Of a stretch of 64,000 nt of DNA, positions 49,027-62,136 are shown in pieces. The translations under genes were made by a program, and so were the position numbers. The notes beneath the pieces were generated by a model. The model saw only the letters and a list, made by a program, of their open reading frames with translations. It did not search any database and was not told where the DNA came from. Origin of the DNA: Melampsora larici-populina 98AG31 (lineage: Eukaryota; Basidiomycota; Pucciniomycetes; Pucciniales; Melampsoraceae); the NCBI RefSeq assembly GCF_000204055.1, contig NW_006768803.1, positions 289,607-353,606 on the forward strand, written 5' to 3'. Numbering within the stretch: position 1 is the first letter of the stretch; every line of letters starts with the position of its first letter.

Positions 49027-50365
49027 TCAATTGATACGTACCATCAATTCATCTGGGTTGAAGTAAGGCAGCATATGAGATTGGATTCCATGAGACTTGA
49101 GAGCTTTAACCAGTGTAGAAGGCACACTTTCTGGAACGGCCTTTTCCGGATTCAAGATGAAGACAATATGTCTGAGGTGAGGTGTCATATGAAATGGGGA
49201 AATATAGTCTCTGCAGAGAGCCTCTAAATAAGTTTGGCCATGACCGATGTCCACTACGAGCATTCGGATGGAATGACAGATTGTCCAATTCATAAAATTG
49301 TCGAGAGTGTCATCCTCATCGAAGGACCCGGGATTGGGACAACAGTGAGTGTGTAAAATCCGAAGTCTTGGAAATTTCATATTGATGACAGACTCTGCGA
49401 CATCGTGAATTGCAAACATAGACAGAGCTTCGAGTGTGCCCTGGATAGGGCCAAATATCTGTTCTGCATTCCTCAAATTTCCGTGACACTGATATCCAAC
49501 GATTTTCAAGGTTCCTTTTGCCGTCTCACAGATGTGAGCGATGGCATTCCGGTTGACCTTGCGAACCAGGAAGTTGAAGCAGCGCAAATTTGATAGGGCC
49601 GGTGGTTGTAACTCCAATGGTTCTACATTAACCCATTGAATATCCAAACATTCCAGCCCTGGGATGGCGATAAGGAGATCAGATAAAGAATTTGTATCGT
49701 AAATTCCGCCACGTATTCGACCAATATCATGGCCTTCTTGAAGGTTTAACCGTCTTATATTTTTAATACGCTTTGTAGCGTCAACTAAACTAGAAGGAAT
49801 ACCAAAAGAATCGATGAATACAAGTATCAACTCGTCCAGGTTTTCGCCGAGTAACTCAAGAAGTTTCGCCGCCTGATCTATGAATATAGGACATCGCTTT
49901 TTCCATTCTATAGATTGTAAATAAATCAGAACGTTTCAGTAAGTGATAGTGAACAGTTGAAAGATTCTAGATTTCACCTTTCTTTAAATGTTTCGCATCT
50001 TCAGGTTGTAAGTAAACCAGGTCTTCAATTATTAATCGTCTTACAGGGCATGGACGATCAGGAGCGTGGATTGAACTGGACCAGCTTCTGAGAATAACTT
50101 CAAGCCTTTTGGACCTATGGATTCGAAGAGTTCGAAAGGCAAACGGTATCGTAGCCTCTGACCAAACTTTAGAAACCAAACGAAGTTTGAGGAGTTCAGA
50201 GGTTGATGTTGGGTGAAGATATGGGTCTTCTCCACCCTCATGCTCCTCGTATCGATAGCTTATCAATTGAGAGACAAAAATGTCGACAATTCGAGACACA
50301 ATTTCGTATGGCAGCCGAAGCTTTTCAGGTGTGTTCAGGGATGAGTCCGGTAGATTGTCCATCAT
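49027..50365 (-). CDS. F-box protein with LRR-like C-terminus, 2 exons, 422 aa
   Basis: Exons on the minus strand: 50365-49978 and 49907-49027 (1269 nt). Near the N-terminus, EKLRLPYEIVSRIVDIF followed by LLKLRLVSKVWSEATIPFAF is the F-box, which would dock on Skp1 in an SCF ubiquitin ligase. The remainder has irregular leucine-rich units (IRRLNLQEGHDIG, LECLDIQWVNVEPLEL, FPRLRILHTHC) that would contact substrate. It differs in sequence and intron content from the F-box gene at 20.5 kb, so this is not a recent tandem copy. A GTACGT donor four codons before the stop leaves open a further 3' exon at about 48980-48900. Confidence 0.78.
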
Positions 50366-51514
50366 TGTTGATTGGTTGTGAAATTTTCAGACCAAAGGAC
50401 GGCGAAAGTGAGGATTCTTGTTCGAGCAAAGTGGATCAGAGTGGATGAATGTTTTTCGTCTGTCCAAGGTAAAATTATATGTACACGGAAATACTGCTTT
50501 TTGTTGTCCGGGTCCCTGTGCACATTCCCCTACATTCCCTCTATCCACTGAAAGGGCTTTAAGGGTATGTACTGGTAAATAGCATTGAACATTTGAAAGT
50601 GAAACCTTGAGACGGCTAGGATCGTAGACTGTGGTGATTTGCTGGGATTCTGGGATTAAGGAAGTGGTGGGAAGATGTTGGCACGGGAGTTATTGTTCTG
50701 AAAACTCGAGATTTCGAATTTGTTTCTGTATGCTGAACGCTGGACGGCCCCGAGGGGTCTGAGCGAATTGCAGTGATAAAAAACGCGACCTGAGATCCTT
50801 TAGGGCGGCCTATAACACTGCAATAAGAAAACACCAAGCTAATGATGGGAGGGCGGGTGGAAAACACCAAATTGTGACTAGAAGATGCAAGGACACAAGA
50901 TTTTTGTCGATAATTAAGCTATGGATGAGTATAAAAATTGGTAAAGAGGACAATGAGGAGGTACAAATGACTTCGCTCCTTTACCATTTGACACAAAAAG
51001 ATCTTCGAGGAAGATTAAAGAGTAAATATCGATTTCTTGTTTTCGGATTTCACAACTCCCTTATAAGCCGTACCATATTCCCCTTGGTTGAAACGCGTCC
51101 CAACCACAATTCTTGAGGGTTGAAAACTCTTCACCCGAGGTTAACCACTTCCTTCCTAGCCGGTTGCGTCCCATGTGACAGTTCACTGAAATGACATGGG
51201 AAGACTCTATCCCTGTCACACACTCTCAGCTCCTACATACCAGATAAGAACAGGCAAGCAGTCAAGTGTTTTTCAATCCTGTCCACTTTCGGATGTGTAA
51301 GCTTTCCGAGGGCGAGCAGCCTGAAAAACTTTGGGCAAGTAACCAAGAAGAAAATGATCAATTACTGAGCCTGCATGACTAAATGCAATATGAATTTGGA
51401 GAGACAAGTAGTCAATAACATCTGGACCCAGCGAGTCAAGTTGAGAAATATAGACTACATACCCAGAGTGAGTTAGTTAACAGACCTTCGACCTTTAACG
51501 GCTTCAGCATTTGC
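50366..51514. other. intergenic
   Basis: Upstream of the F-box gene and downstream of the minus-strand chitinase. The small ORFs (50616-50870 and 50874-51116) lack family features or splice partners. Nothing else was seen. Confidence 0.5.
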
Positions 51515-53126
51515 TCAACCACTGATACGGTGATGAGTTGGGTAGTTGATATGTACAGCTGGGAGCAATCTTGGCTCTGGAGTGTCTCCGGTGGTGTCAA
51601 AGACATTTATTCCGCCTAGATCGTGCTCTTTTGCAAACCTACTCTTTTCAAGTATCGAGCCTGGATCTTCATAGGTGATCAAGTGCTTTGTTTCTGGATG
51701 GTACAGAAAGGGCTGCATGACGAATGTCCAGCATCAGCTACACGCTAAACAATCGTTATCAAAGAGAATTGAATAATCACTTACAGTATGTGTGCAGTTA
51801 TCGTAGTGGCGCTGGTAGCCCGAAATACCTTGACTGAGATCTTTACTTAGCTTTTGCTCGCTATGAAGTTCGCGAAATAGCCAATGACCCCCACCGGCAG
51901 CCAATTTTCCACCTTGACCGCCTGGTAAGGCCTGTTGATACAGTAAGCTAGTTACATTCGTGGTGCCTAATTGCGTGGGCTTGAGAGAATCGTCGATCAA
52001 GGTATATCCATAACCATAGGAGGGGATTCCGAGGAGAATCTTACGAGAGTTGAAGCCCGATTTTATCCACGATTCTACTCCACTTGAGACAGAGTACTGA
52101 TGATTCGAATCAGAACAAGTGTGATAGAGTGGCGCATTAGGGCCTGCTATGACATTTCCTGTTCCGCTTCCGTACACATCGTAAGCCTGTGAAAAGGGCC
52201 ACCAGTCAGCTGAGCCATATCGAGATGGAAAAGGAAGAGTATACTCATACCATGATGGTGATATAATCCAAAACCTCAGAGAAGCCTCGTGTGTCCGTCA
52301 GGTATTGACCGTCGGGGCCTACCAAGCCGAGTATTGATACAGCGGCGGACAGGCGATATTCTGCTCCTAACAGCTGACGAAGGGTGGTGAGGAGTTTCAA
52401 AAAGTTTGAAGTATCGGCGGGCGAAAAAGCATTACCTTCTGCAGCATTCACTCCGGGGAACTCCCAATCTGAGAAAATGTCAGTTGTCAGCTAATCAACA
52501 TCATACTTGAATGCGCCTGCAGGAAAAATTGACTCAACCGATTTCTACTCCATCGAACTCGAAATTCTTCACAAGTGAGACGATCGAGGCCGCAAATTGG
52601 TCGCGGGAATCACTAGAGCTGACTAAGGTGCTGAAAGCTCCACTGCCCGACCAGCCACCTAGGGTCTACGTCAATCGATAACGTTAGCAAAATTGAAGCG
52701 TGTCATGTCTGAAAGTCCATTGAAATACTCACAACGGAAATTGAGACGTTATTAGCCCTTGCTAGCTTCACTGTCTCGCGCAGATTCTGTTCATTTTCTA
52801 TTGGGAGCTGATTGGTGGCATCTTTGACTGGAACAACAAAGTAGTCTATGTGAGTGTAATGAGACCATGGTATTTCGGAAGGCGGCTGGCGATGCGCGTG
52901 GTATGACTGCCAAAGTGTTCAAAAATCAGAAGGATTAATCAAAAAAATAACAAATTCAGCATTCTTTTTTCAGATTTCTTTCGACCGTGGTCTTTGTTAT
53001 TCATCAACAAGAATGGAGAAAACGTACCGGATAGTATCCCGCCACAACAGGTTTTCCCTTGTCAGCCCAACCAATAACCGAGAGAAGAAGGGTAGAAATG
53101 AATGTAAGGATGATTGGGATTTGCAT
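51515..53126 (-). CDS. secreted GH18 chitinase A, 6 exons, 405 aa
   Basis: Chitin hydrolase of the (beta/alpha)8 GH18 fold. Exons 5' to 3' on the minus strand: 53126-53028, 52906-52733, 52665-52539, 52468-52251, 52186-51785, 51712-51515 (1218 nt). Signal peptide MQIPIILTFISTLLLSVIGWA, then PVVAGYYPSYH and THIDYFVVPV. SVVTLGGWSGSGAFS is the conserved substrate strand. The catalytic motif spans an intron and reads DGVEIDWE at residues 129-136, with acid Glu136. RLSAAVSI, LDYITIMAYDVYG and LLGIPSYGYGY follow, and GGINVFDTTGDT is near the C-terminus. The usual second Asp of DxxDxDxE is Glu here. There is no chitin-binding module or GPI signal. It is transcribed away from chitinase B. Confidence 0.9.
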
Positions 53127-54976
53127 TTTTGCGATATTTTTGGTTGAATTTGTGTTTGGGTGTAAGTTTAGAGAGTATTAGTGTATCGAAGCTTCAAAAT
53201 GCACTCAGCCCTATATATAGGATTCCAGTTGTCTTCCGGAGAGTTTGGTTTGTCCTCGAAAGCATGGTCTGATTAGCCATTAGCAAGTAGGTAAAAGCTG
53301 CTCCAACAAGTTATCGAATGTTTGTAAAGCAAAGCGTCTGATTCTGACGCTCCAAATGTCCAGCACAATAGTGACTTGCACGGAGCTTTTGAGCAGGTGA
53401 ATTTCATAAGTTACCACTGATTTCCAGAAACATGACATGTACACCTCCTTTTGCGAGCTGGAGTACTTTCACTAGGAGGCACATTCTCTCAAATCACCAC
53501 GAGGGTACAACTTCAAGCGTGTGGCGGAAGAAGTGAGTTGTGAGCACACCATTGTCACCTGGCTCCTAAGGGCTCATACGAACAATCTGAACTGTACCAG
53601 TCGCTCAGTTTGTAGGATGTCAATCTGACCAGGAGGACAAGCTTTCCACAGAGCACCAAAACAGAGAAACTGCGAAGGAAAGAGGGCAACCACATGCGGG
53701 TATGCGTTTGAACCTAGCTCAACGCTCGACTTCGTCATAGTCATGCGTGCAGCGTATGTGGAGATGCGGTCTAATTGTTGGATCTGATGTTGCATCGGCC
53801 GAGCGGAAGATCGAAAGTCATACCATTGCTCTTCCAAATAAGCAAGACTATCTCATCATTGGACTCTAATCGACGTCCTACTTCGCTTTCAAGCCGATCC
53901 TTTCGTACATAGTCTTTTGTTCTGAGTTAGCCCGGTGTACATAAGTTCGGGCTTGGAACTTGGAGGGGTCAGGGCCCAGCTTTCGATTCCCAACGTGTTC
54001 CCGCATCATGTGATTTCGAACATTTGTAAGTCTTGACCTTGAGCTCTCAAGCAGAAAATCGATGTGTACAAACGAATAATAAAAATTGCACCGTGAAAAT
54101 TCAATTGATGCTGATCCAACCGAAGCACAGAAAGGTAAACCGAGATTTTGATATCTGGCCATCTATGGTAGGACTTATTCAGCACTTTTCAGTTTGAAAA
54201 GGGCCATCGTCTGCTTGCATATGATTGGTGAGTCTCATCATCGAATTCTCTTTCATACATACCACGCCAGGAGCCTCGGTCCTGCTCAAAAAAGTCCTTC
54301 AGTATGACTATGACCCCAGCGAGCAAAGATATGCCAGAGGCGTCTTTCTATGTTGTCATCCTGATTACTAATGATACGTTGTCTCCTCATTGTTTTTCAA
54401 GAATTTTTCTCCTGAACTTGTAAATTCGTATCTTTATGGAAGTTGACCTGAATCTTCGATCCGCTGCCTCCCTAGTTAAACTTGACTCGGATCATAAGAT
54501 GAACGAACTCGTAGTCGAGCGATGATGGTATCTCGGAAGGTATCTGACAATTCTACTTCAACATCAGGATCTTGATTCATCATTCGCCACAATCAGTTCT
54601 GTTGCTTCTATGGGGCTGACGTGTTTATTTGGAATTGCTGATCGATTCCCGCGCTGGAGTAGACTCCTTGTGCATACTTTTCAACCTCCCCGTGAATCTC
54701 GCTGACAAGCTCTTCTAAGCAACGTTTTCATGCTCAAATCAGTTCCTGAGCTGCGATTGCTAATGTATTTATGAGCTCACCGCTCTTATGCAAGGGGGAC
54801 ACTCCTCTTCATAGCTTCTGCTCCTTATTTCCTTTCGAGTCTTGTACCGCAAACCAATTGACTTTTGAAGCTTGGTTTAACTATATTGCACCCTGCCTTT
54901 ATCTAGGAGAATCTTCTATTATCATATTTTGCAAGCGTCCTTATCAGAGCTGACCTAAAATCCCAAATCACGCAAC
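53127..54976. promoter_or_regulatory. divergent intergenic region between two chitinase genes
   Basis: 1.85 kb separates the two start codons, so it must hold both promoters. A possible TATA element (CTATATATAG) lies at about 53211-53220, roughly 85-95 nt upstream of the chitinase A start. Two minus-strand ORFs (53574-53837 and 53878-54162) overlap the region; the second has a His-rich motif (NVRNHMMREH), but neither is a supported gene. No shared motif was proved by eye. Confidence 0.5.
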
Positions 54977-56800
54977 ATGCGCATCCCGTTAACTTCAGCT
55001 TTACTACTCGTCTTCCATATCTCCATGCTCCGAGCATGCGATGACGATGAGAAGACAAAGAAGCCCACCAAAGCTGGCCACAAGGAGCCAGTAGTCTCCA
55101 GTTACTATCCGGTAAGACTTTTCTTGTTATAATTCCATTCCAGATATATCCTCATGCCTCTTCAAACTAATTGTCTTATCATAGGGTTATGCGGCGAACA
55201 TGCTACCACCAGATGCGATCCCCTGGAAGCAGTTTAACCATATGGATTACTTCGTAGCCGTACCTCAAAACGCCCCGGATCTTGCGCTGGTGCTCGACGA
55301 CGAAGAGAACATGAAGACCGTCGTTGCAGGTGCAAAGAAGAACAAGGTCTCCATCTCCATCTCAGTTGGAGGCTGGACCGGCTCTCGCTTCTTCAGGTAC
55401 GTGCAAAGTCTTCGTTTTCGATTCGTGAAGGCGTTCTAACTCTTGAAATGAATTTAGCACCAATGTCGGAGATGCCCAGAACCGCACAGTCTTTGTCAAG
55501 ACGCTTTCTGACTTCGTTCACAAATACGGATTCGATGGTACAATGATCATTTCACTTACTCTATCATCATCATCATATATTCACAAAGGCTTTTTGACTC
55601 ATCTTCCTGATTTTCCCCTCATTAACTTTAGGGATTGATATCGGTGAGCCGACTAGAAATATTCTTTCAACGGCATTATAATCAGGAATGATTGACCGTG
55701 TCTTACTTTGTTTACAGACTGGGAATACCCGAATCGACAAGGCATGGGCTGTAACTTGATGAAGGACACGGATAGCTCAAACCTTTTAGAGTTTCTAAAA
55801 CTACTTCGAAAGAAACTTGGACCTTCCTTTCGTCTTTCTGCTGCTGTGCCAGTTCAAGGATTCAATGGACCAGACGGCGAGCCACTGCAAGACCACTCCG
55901 CCTTTGGGAAGGTCCTCGACTATATCACCGTCATGGTACGTTTGTCTGATGAGATCATGTATGGTTATTATAATGATCACTGATAAACCCCGGTCTTCAG
56001 GCCTACGATATCTATGGACCTGGATGGGCCAAATACTCGGGTAAGTCTGTTTGATTCGCACTGAGATATCCAGTCGCTGATGAAAGAACCCGTAACACCA
56101 GGCCCCAACGCTCCACTTTATGACACCTGCAACGATCCAACCAACAAGTTTTCTGGTAAAGCAGCTGTCTCTGCATGGACCAGCACCGGTTTTCCGGCTT
56201 CTAAAATCCTTCTAGGAGTTCCTTCGTATGGATACGGCTACACTACGCTTGCTTCCAACTTGAAATCTACACAGTTTTCTGGTGAAGGCTCAGGTAGTAG
56301 TATGTACTATCAACAAGTCTCGTCGGTGATTCCACCCGGGGGAGCGACGTCTGGGGGCGATGATACTGGGAAGATTGATGCGTGCGGTAACCCTATGGGG
56401 AATGGAGGCAATTGGCTTTTCCGAGAGCTGATCGAGACGAAAAAGTTGAGTGACGACACTCGAAAAGGGCTCAATGGATATACCAGGCATTATGACAGTT
56501 GTTCAAGGACTGTACGTAATTTGTTTCTAAACATTTATATCTCATCTTAATGACAATTAAGACATCGGCTGATACGATACACATCGTTTGATTCTCTAGC
56601 CTTTCCTATTCCATTCTGGAACTAGGAATCTAATTTCCTACGACGACCCAGTCTCGCTCGGAAAGAAGGCCGTTTTTGCAAAGGTCCATGGTTTGGGTGG
56701 CGTCAATGTCTTTGATACCACTGGGGATACCAAGGAGAACATCCTACTCAAATCAATCAACTCGGTATTGCGAAACTCTTCTACCATGTGGCGCGAATGA
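54977..56800 (+). CDS. secreted GH18 chitinase B, 8 exons, 435 aa
   Basis: Paralogue of chitinase A. Exons: 54977-55111, 55185-55396, 55458-55537, 55632-55643 (12 nt), 55718-55935, 56001-56040, 56102-56511, 56600-56800 (1308 nt). Signal peptide MRIPLTSALLLVFHISMLRA, a short acidic/basic spacer (DDDEKTKKPTKAG), PVVSSYYPGYAAN, then SISISVGGWTGSRFFS. The canonical motif DGIDIDWE at residues 142-149 has acid Glu149, assembled from three exons including the 12-nt one. LDYITVMAYDIYGPGW, LLGVPSYGYGY, NWLFRELIE and GGVNVFDTTGDT follow. All catalytic residues are present, so activity is expected. Roles in wall remodelling or infection are inference. Confidence 0.92.
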
Positions 56801-58095
56801 GAGAAGCCGAGGGAAAAATTCATCGTCTTGTTAGTTTAGGAATTGGATGGACCGCCACTTTTGTATATGATGCGCTTGACTCCACATTTCTTATTCCGCC
56901 ACCATTCTGTTTGGCATATCTAAAGTTTTTTATACCATGATTTCCTTGCGGCAATCGTTCTTAGATCTTTACCTAGGGGCCCTTTGCAAGGTGATCCCGA
57001 CGACCCAAGATTGTATCTCTTTAAAACCCAAAAGGATGCTCTGCAATGGATATTCTTCAGTTTGTTTCTCAAGAGGCTCGATCTTCTCTCTGATCCAAAT
57101 ATGACCAGATATATAGAGTCAGAGGTAGAAGATCGGGAGGCTGAAAAATCCAACACCAGAAAATAAGGTTAATGGCGGATGGAATGTTGAGAAGCGAGGA
57201 AGATGTACTTTTGAACTCAATAAAAAGTACCAAGTGTCTGATTTGTATGATTAAACAAAGAACTTCATTTTGAAGGGTTGTTCTGAATTTTGAATATTCC
57301 TCAACACGATTCAGATACACCTATCAGGAGATTCATCCGAAAAGGCCAAACAATCAAATCTGGTCAACCATTCCATGATTGTCTTTCTATATTTTCTTTG
57401 CACCATTGGATCTTCATCTTTTACAAAGGGAAGTACCCGCCGTGCATCAAGGCCCAAGGTACCCTACTACATTTGAGGCAGAAAGGATAATTGGGTGTGT
57501 TCGCTAAGCTACGCGGACACGGTGATCAATCGACCTCCATAAAAAAGCTTGAGGGGTTAATCAAGTTTGAGTTGCACAGTTTTCGAAGTATGTTACCATT
57601 CTTAACTTGGGTTGCCAGTTGTAAGATGAGATATCATCCAAAAGTCTTCAAAAAATCATCCTTTTAGACAGCTACAAGAGAAATGTAACGTTTACAGAAG
57701 ATGATACACGAAACAGATCATGAGACAGGATTAAGATGTTTTGAGTCCCCCATCCAATGTTTCAACATGTCTCCATGTTTCCATCGGGAGGAAGAAGCTG
57801 CGACTCACACCAAATCATAGCATTTTTTAGTAAGAGCCACGAGGTGCGGAAGCATCCAAAGTAACTGCGGTTTGACCATCGTGGCGCGCACTGCGTGACC
57901 CTCGGCGGAACAAGTTGCACTCCGGCTTGCTTTACAGAATTGCCCTCAGTCTTGGAAGTAATGAACAAGTTTGAAACACTCTATGGAGCAATAAGATAAC
58001 CATCCATGTATAAAACTTTAATCTTTTTCTTTACAAAAAACCTTCATCACTTCTTGATATCAAGTATCAAAAATCAAGCCCAGATAGTTGAAAAC
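56801..58095. other. intergenic between chitinase B and the large secreted gene
   Basis: There is no supported exon. Overlapping short ORFs on both strands at about 56920-57320 cancel each other. The last 100 nt form the leader of the gene at 58096. Confidence 0.5.
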
Positions 58096-61000
58096 ATGAA
58101 GCTTTATTCAAGCTCATACATCCAGCTCAGTTGGCTACTTCTCCATTGGACCACATGCACTAACAGCCAACCCAGAGCCATGCAATATGTACCAGAGGGT
58201 AGAATGAAATCTGTACAAGAAGGGGCACCTATTAATCTCTCCAACCCCTTCATATCTTCCGCACCAGACTCAGAAAAGACATTTCAACATCAAATTTCAA
58301 CATCCACAACAGATTTGAGTTCTAACAATGTCTTGAGAACTTCAAGACAACCTAAATATCTCAATTTAGAAAAACCATACCAAAGATACAGTTTTACCAA
58401 AGAAAGAGGTCATGAAAATCAAAGTTCCTACTCAAAAATCAGAAATCAAGAGAATGTCAGTAAAGTCCACCCACATCAGTCAAAAGGGCACAAAGTAGAT
58501 GAATGCATGGAAGCTTCACATAGAGCACATCCATTGGTAAAATCCAAAGAAAATGAGTCTTGCTACCAACATCTTAATTATGACACAATACCTCATCAAG
58601 GTCATTACACTTACTACAAACCAATTCTCAATCTGCCACTACCAGATTTTGTGCTCCCCAACATGGTACCAGTTTTCTACAACCCTCAAGATGCTGATGA
58701 TTGGGCTAAGGCAGGAGCAACATTGACAAAATTGGATCCAAACCTACCACAAGACTCTGAATATCAGCCATCTTCTTACACTTACAGTCATCCAAATGTT
58801 CCCATTTCAGGGTCAAAAGTGTTTAGGATTTCTAGTCAAAATGATCATGAAAACACAGCACTACCTTTCAAGTCAAATTATGCAGACAGACAAAACAATT
58901 TGTATGGTGGAACCCTTGAGCATTTTAATCCAAGGTATGTTAAGTCTATCAACACATAGACTTGAAAAATTTGGAACAAGGTATTAATATGATTTCTGTT
59001 CAAAGGTCATGGCAAATCTGGGTGGATGTACAGAAGTTTTGGGTTCAGAAGTGGAGTCTTGGGCCCCAGGCCCAGGGTAAGACTCATGATTCCATCTCCA
59101 AGCAGAATGGAAATATCAGTTCCAAGGAGAATACAATCTTTCCTGAATTTTCAAATATGTGAGTGATTCCTTTGAATTTTGGATCAGTTATCAAGCTAAG
59201 ATACAAGAACAAAACAGGCACCTGCACACAAAGGCTCTCCAAAATCCAGAGAGTAATTTACAAGAGAAAAGAAACCCTTATCAGACAACACATATACAGG
59301 GAGCCAAGGATACAAGCACTCAGATTCTTGATTTAACAAAGTTTGTGATTCATATCTAATCATTTTTGGTGTTGGAGTTCAAAGTGATCATTATGTTTAT
59401 ATACTGGAGATTATGTTTTGATTTCAGGGAGACAGATTTTCCTGATATATCTGTCCTGGGAAACCATCACAACATGGAATCCCCAGCTCCTAAATATTCT
59501 TCTGAAAATGACCTACTGTGAGCAATTTTACATACCTACTCATTTCCTCAAATATTCACAATTCTGACTAGTAATTGAAAAGAACAGGGCCCAAAGTCAC
59601 AAGACTCTGGGTTATAAGAGTCAAATCAAGACTGAAGAAGATAAAAAGGAAGGGGAGGACTTCAGAACCAATTCCTTGGAGAAACATACAAACAATGATG
59701 ATGTTAAGAGACCATGGGCATCAGTTGCCAAAGCTTCACCCAGAAGGTAAGAATGGCACATGCTGACTACTTAATTCATATTCCTCCCTTTTCTTGTCTG
59801 AAATGATGTGTGATAATCACAATAGACTTTCATTCAACCATGATTCAAACTCAATTAGTACGACATCCCCTGACTACAAAGGCAAGGATCTCACAACACT
59901 AGAGAACCCATCCAAGAAAGTAGCAAACAAAGGACCTCCCAGTAAGGATGCATTTGCATTGAAGAAAAGTGGAGTTGTGGAAAATCATTTCACATCTGAG
60001 ATGACTTCATCTCAAAGTAGAACAAACAAGATGAGGCTGCCTGACCAAACAGACCAAACAAAGGAAGGATATCTCAAGTCTTTAGTCAAAAATGACAGGA
60101 ATGACCATAAACAATCAAAAATTCAGGAATTCAACTCTCCAGACATCAGTTCCAAGGATACAATTGAGCTAAGTCTGTCTTCAGGACTTGAATCTGATGG
60201 GTGGTTGACCTATCATACCAGAAATTCAAGAGTAAAGGACACTAAAATTTCAAGAGAAACACCTCAAAAAGGGTTGAAAACTGAAGAAAAGCAATTGCAT
60301 GGTCTTGAATACCTTGAACAAAAACCTTCAAATTTGCTGTCCAAGTCATCTTCATCCACCTCTAAAAAAGAAACAAATCCCTGGGGTATCAAAGTTGTTG
60401 AGAGAAAATCATTTGCAGACATTGATTCAAATGAAAACAAACACAACATTGAACCAGTCATTGGCCTCCTTGAAGAAAAAAATAATGCTTCACAAAACGG
60501 AAAGACACATGGCCAACAATCAAATGGAAGAAACGCCCAATCTTCTTCAAGTATATTAAAGAACAAAGAGTCTCTGCTGGGAATGACCCATGAAGATGTT
60601 AACAATTCACATTTGAAGGAAAAGCAGAAAAATGAACAACTTAGGTCAACTCTTCAAAATGCAAAATATGAGCTGGGAGATAAATTGGAAGCTGAAGAGA
60701 CAAATACACAAAAACAAATTGAAAATAATCTGATACCTGATATTGGTGTGGGTGATTTTTCCACAGAAAGCCCTCACAGATCACATAGCACAAACAACCC
60801 AGATCAGAATAGCCCCATAGAAGGTGGCACTGAGGAATCTTCTTCAGAGGAAGAATTTGAGGAAACAATTAAATCAAAGGCAAAAACAAAAGGCAAGAAA
60901 AAGTCAAAGAAACAAAAGAAAAAATCAATCAAAAAGAAAGAGAAGGTCACCAAGGTCTTAGATTTTGATAAAGAATCACCTGAAGAACTTTCACCAACAA

Positions 61001-62136
61001 TCCAGTCACTGTCAGATCTCTTCAAGACAGTGATGAAAGTTCTACAATATGATAAACCAAAGAAGCTCTTGCCTATCAAAATGACTGATCAAGAATTTGA
61101 ACAGATCTATTGAGGATACAAACATGTTTTGGAACAAGTTGGACCATCTGAAACTATTTTGGGTTTGGTTTTTGATAAGTTTAAAAAGAATTTCAAGATT
61201 CAATGGGAAGCTCGGAGGAGAATTGCTGCATTTTTTGCACAGTTTTTACAAAGAGGAATGCAATTTCAATGGTCTGAAATGAAAGGCAGTGTTTCTGACC
61301 CTCTGAAAACTATTTTGAGACTTCTCAAAATAGATGAGAGCTTCCCTCTCTTTTTTTATAAACCTAGGCCTTCACAAGTCACTGGACTCATAGACCGCAT
61401 CACAAAGCTGAATGATGAAGACCACTCAATTCTTTTGGGTTTGCTTGGCAAGGAGCTAAACATCCGCCTGCATCAAATGAGCATCATGTCACGAATTGAC
61501 TACAAATCCATTTTTCTCTCACAAGCCCAGATGAAAGAGTTCATGGAACAAGGTGGATCTCTGAACATTCTTTTGGAAATTCAGCACAATCTGGGATTGG
61601 GAGTAGGTCCAAAAGTATGGACTGAAATGACAGATGAAGAAATCGAGACAAGGGCTAGAAACACTATATTTGCAATTCATGGTATGGGAACAACTCAATT
61701 AAAACCTCAAGGTCTTTGGAAGGTTCAACAACAGTGGTTTGGATCATATACCATGGAGTTTGCTTTAAACCACCGTGAATTTTCTGATCTATATAACAAA
61801 CGCTTTGCCAGGCTTGTTGAGCTTTCAGCAAAAAAAATGCTGACACCCCTGAATGAGTGGATTGATGTAAAGGATATATCTGATCTGAGAGGCTGTATAC
61901 CTCAGACCCTATCAATGGGGCATGTTATGGTGGGATTGGGATCTGGTATTTCTTTTGCTGACCTCTGGAAAGGGACATTCTACATTGAGAAAGAGCTTTC
62001 TCGACTGCAAGAAGACCCAATACCCAAGGCTGAGATATTACCTTGGCCTTTGAACCTTCCATCTGATTTGGACTCACAGTTTGAGAGGTTCTATAATCAT
62101 TTCAAGGTCTTTGCCAAAACGCTCACCAAGGACTAG
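58096..62136 (+). CDS. large secreted protein of unknown family with an in-frame TGA
   Basis: Exons: 58096-58934, 59006-59158, 59218-59340, 59428-59517, 59588-59746, then 59826 onward. The frame stops at a TGA (61111-61113, codon 884), but the very same frame then stays open for another 340 codons to a TAG at 62136. The start gives a signal peptide (MKLYSSSYIQLSWLLLHWTT). The middle is long, hydrophilic and disordered (Ser, Lys, Asn, Gln), ending in an acidic then Lys-rich tract (EESSSEEEFEE, then KKKSKKQKKKSIKKKEK). After the stop the sequence looks globular and helical (FDKFKKNFKIQWEARRRI, EEIETRARNTIFAIHGMG, KVWTEMTD). No domain is recognised. Depending on the TGA, this is an 883-aa protein, a larger one made by readthrough, or a pseudogene. 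Confidence 0.62.

Noticed and set aside
53878..54162. Minus-strand ORF with NVRNHMMREH considered as a zinc-finger gene between the chitinases.
   Set aside because: It has only single cysteines in the wrong spacing, no splice partners, and sits in the likely promoter region.
61111..61113. TGA read as selenocysteine.
   Set aside because: Higher fungi generally lack the selenocysteine machinery, and no hairpin-like element was noticed downstream. Nonsense mutation or readthrough is likelier.
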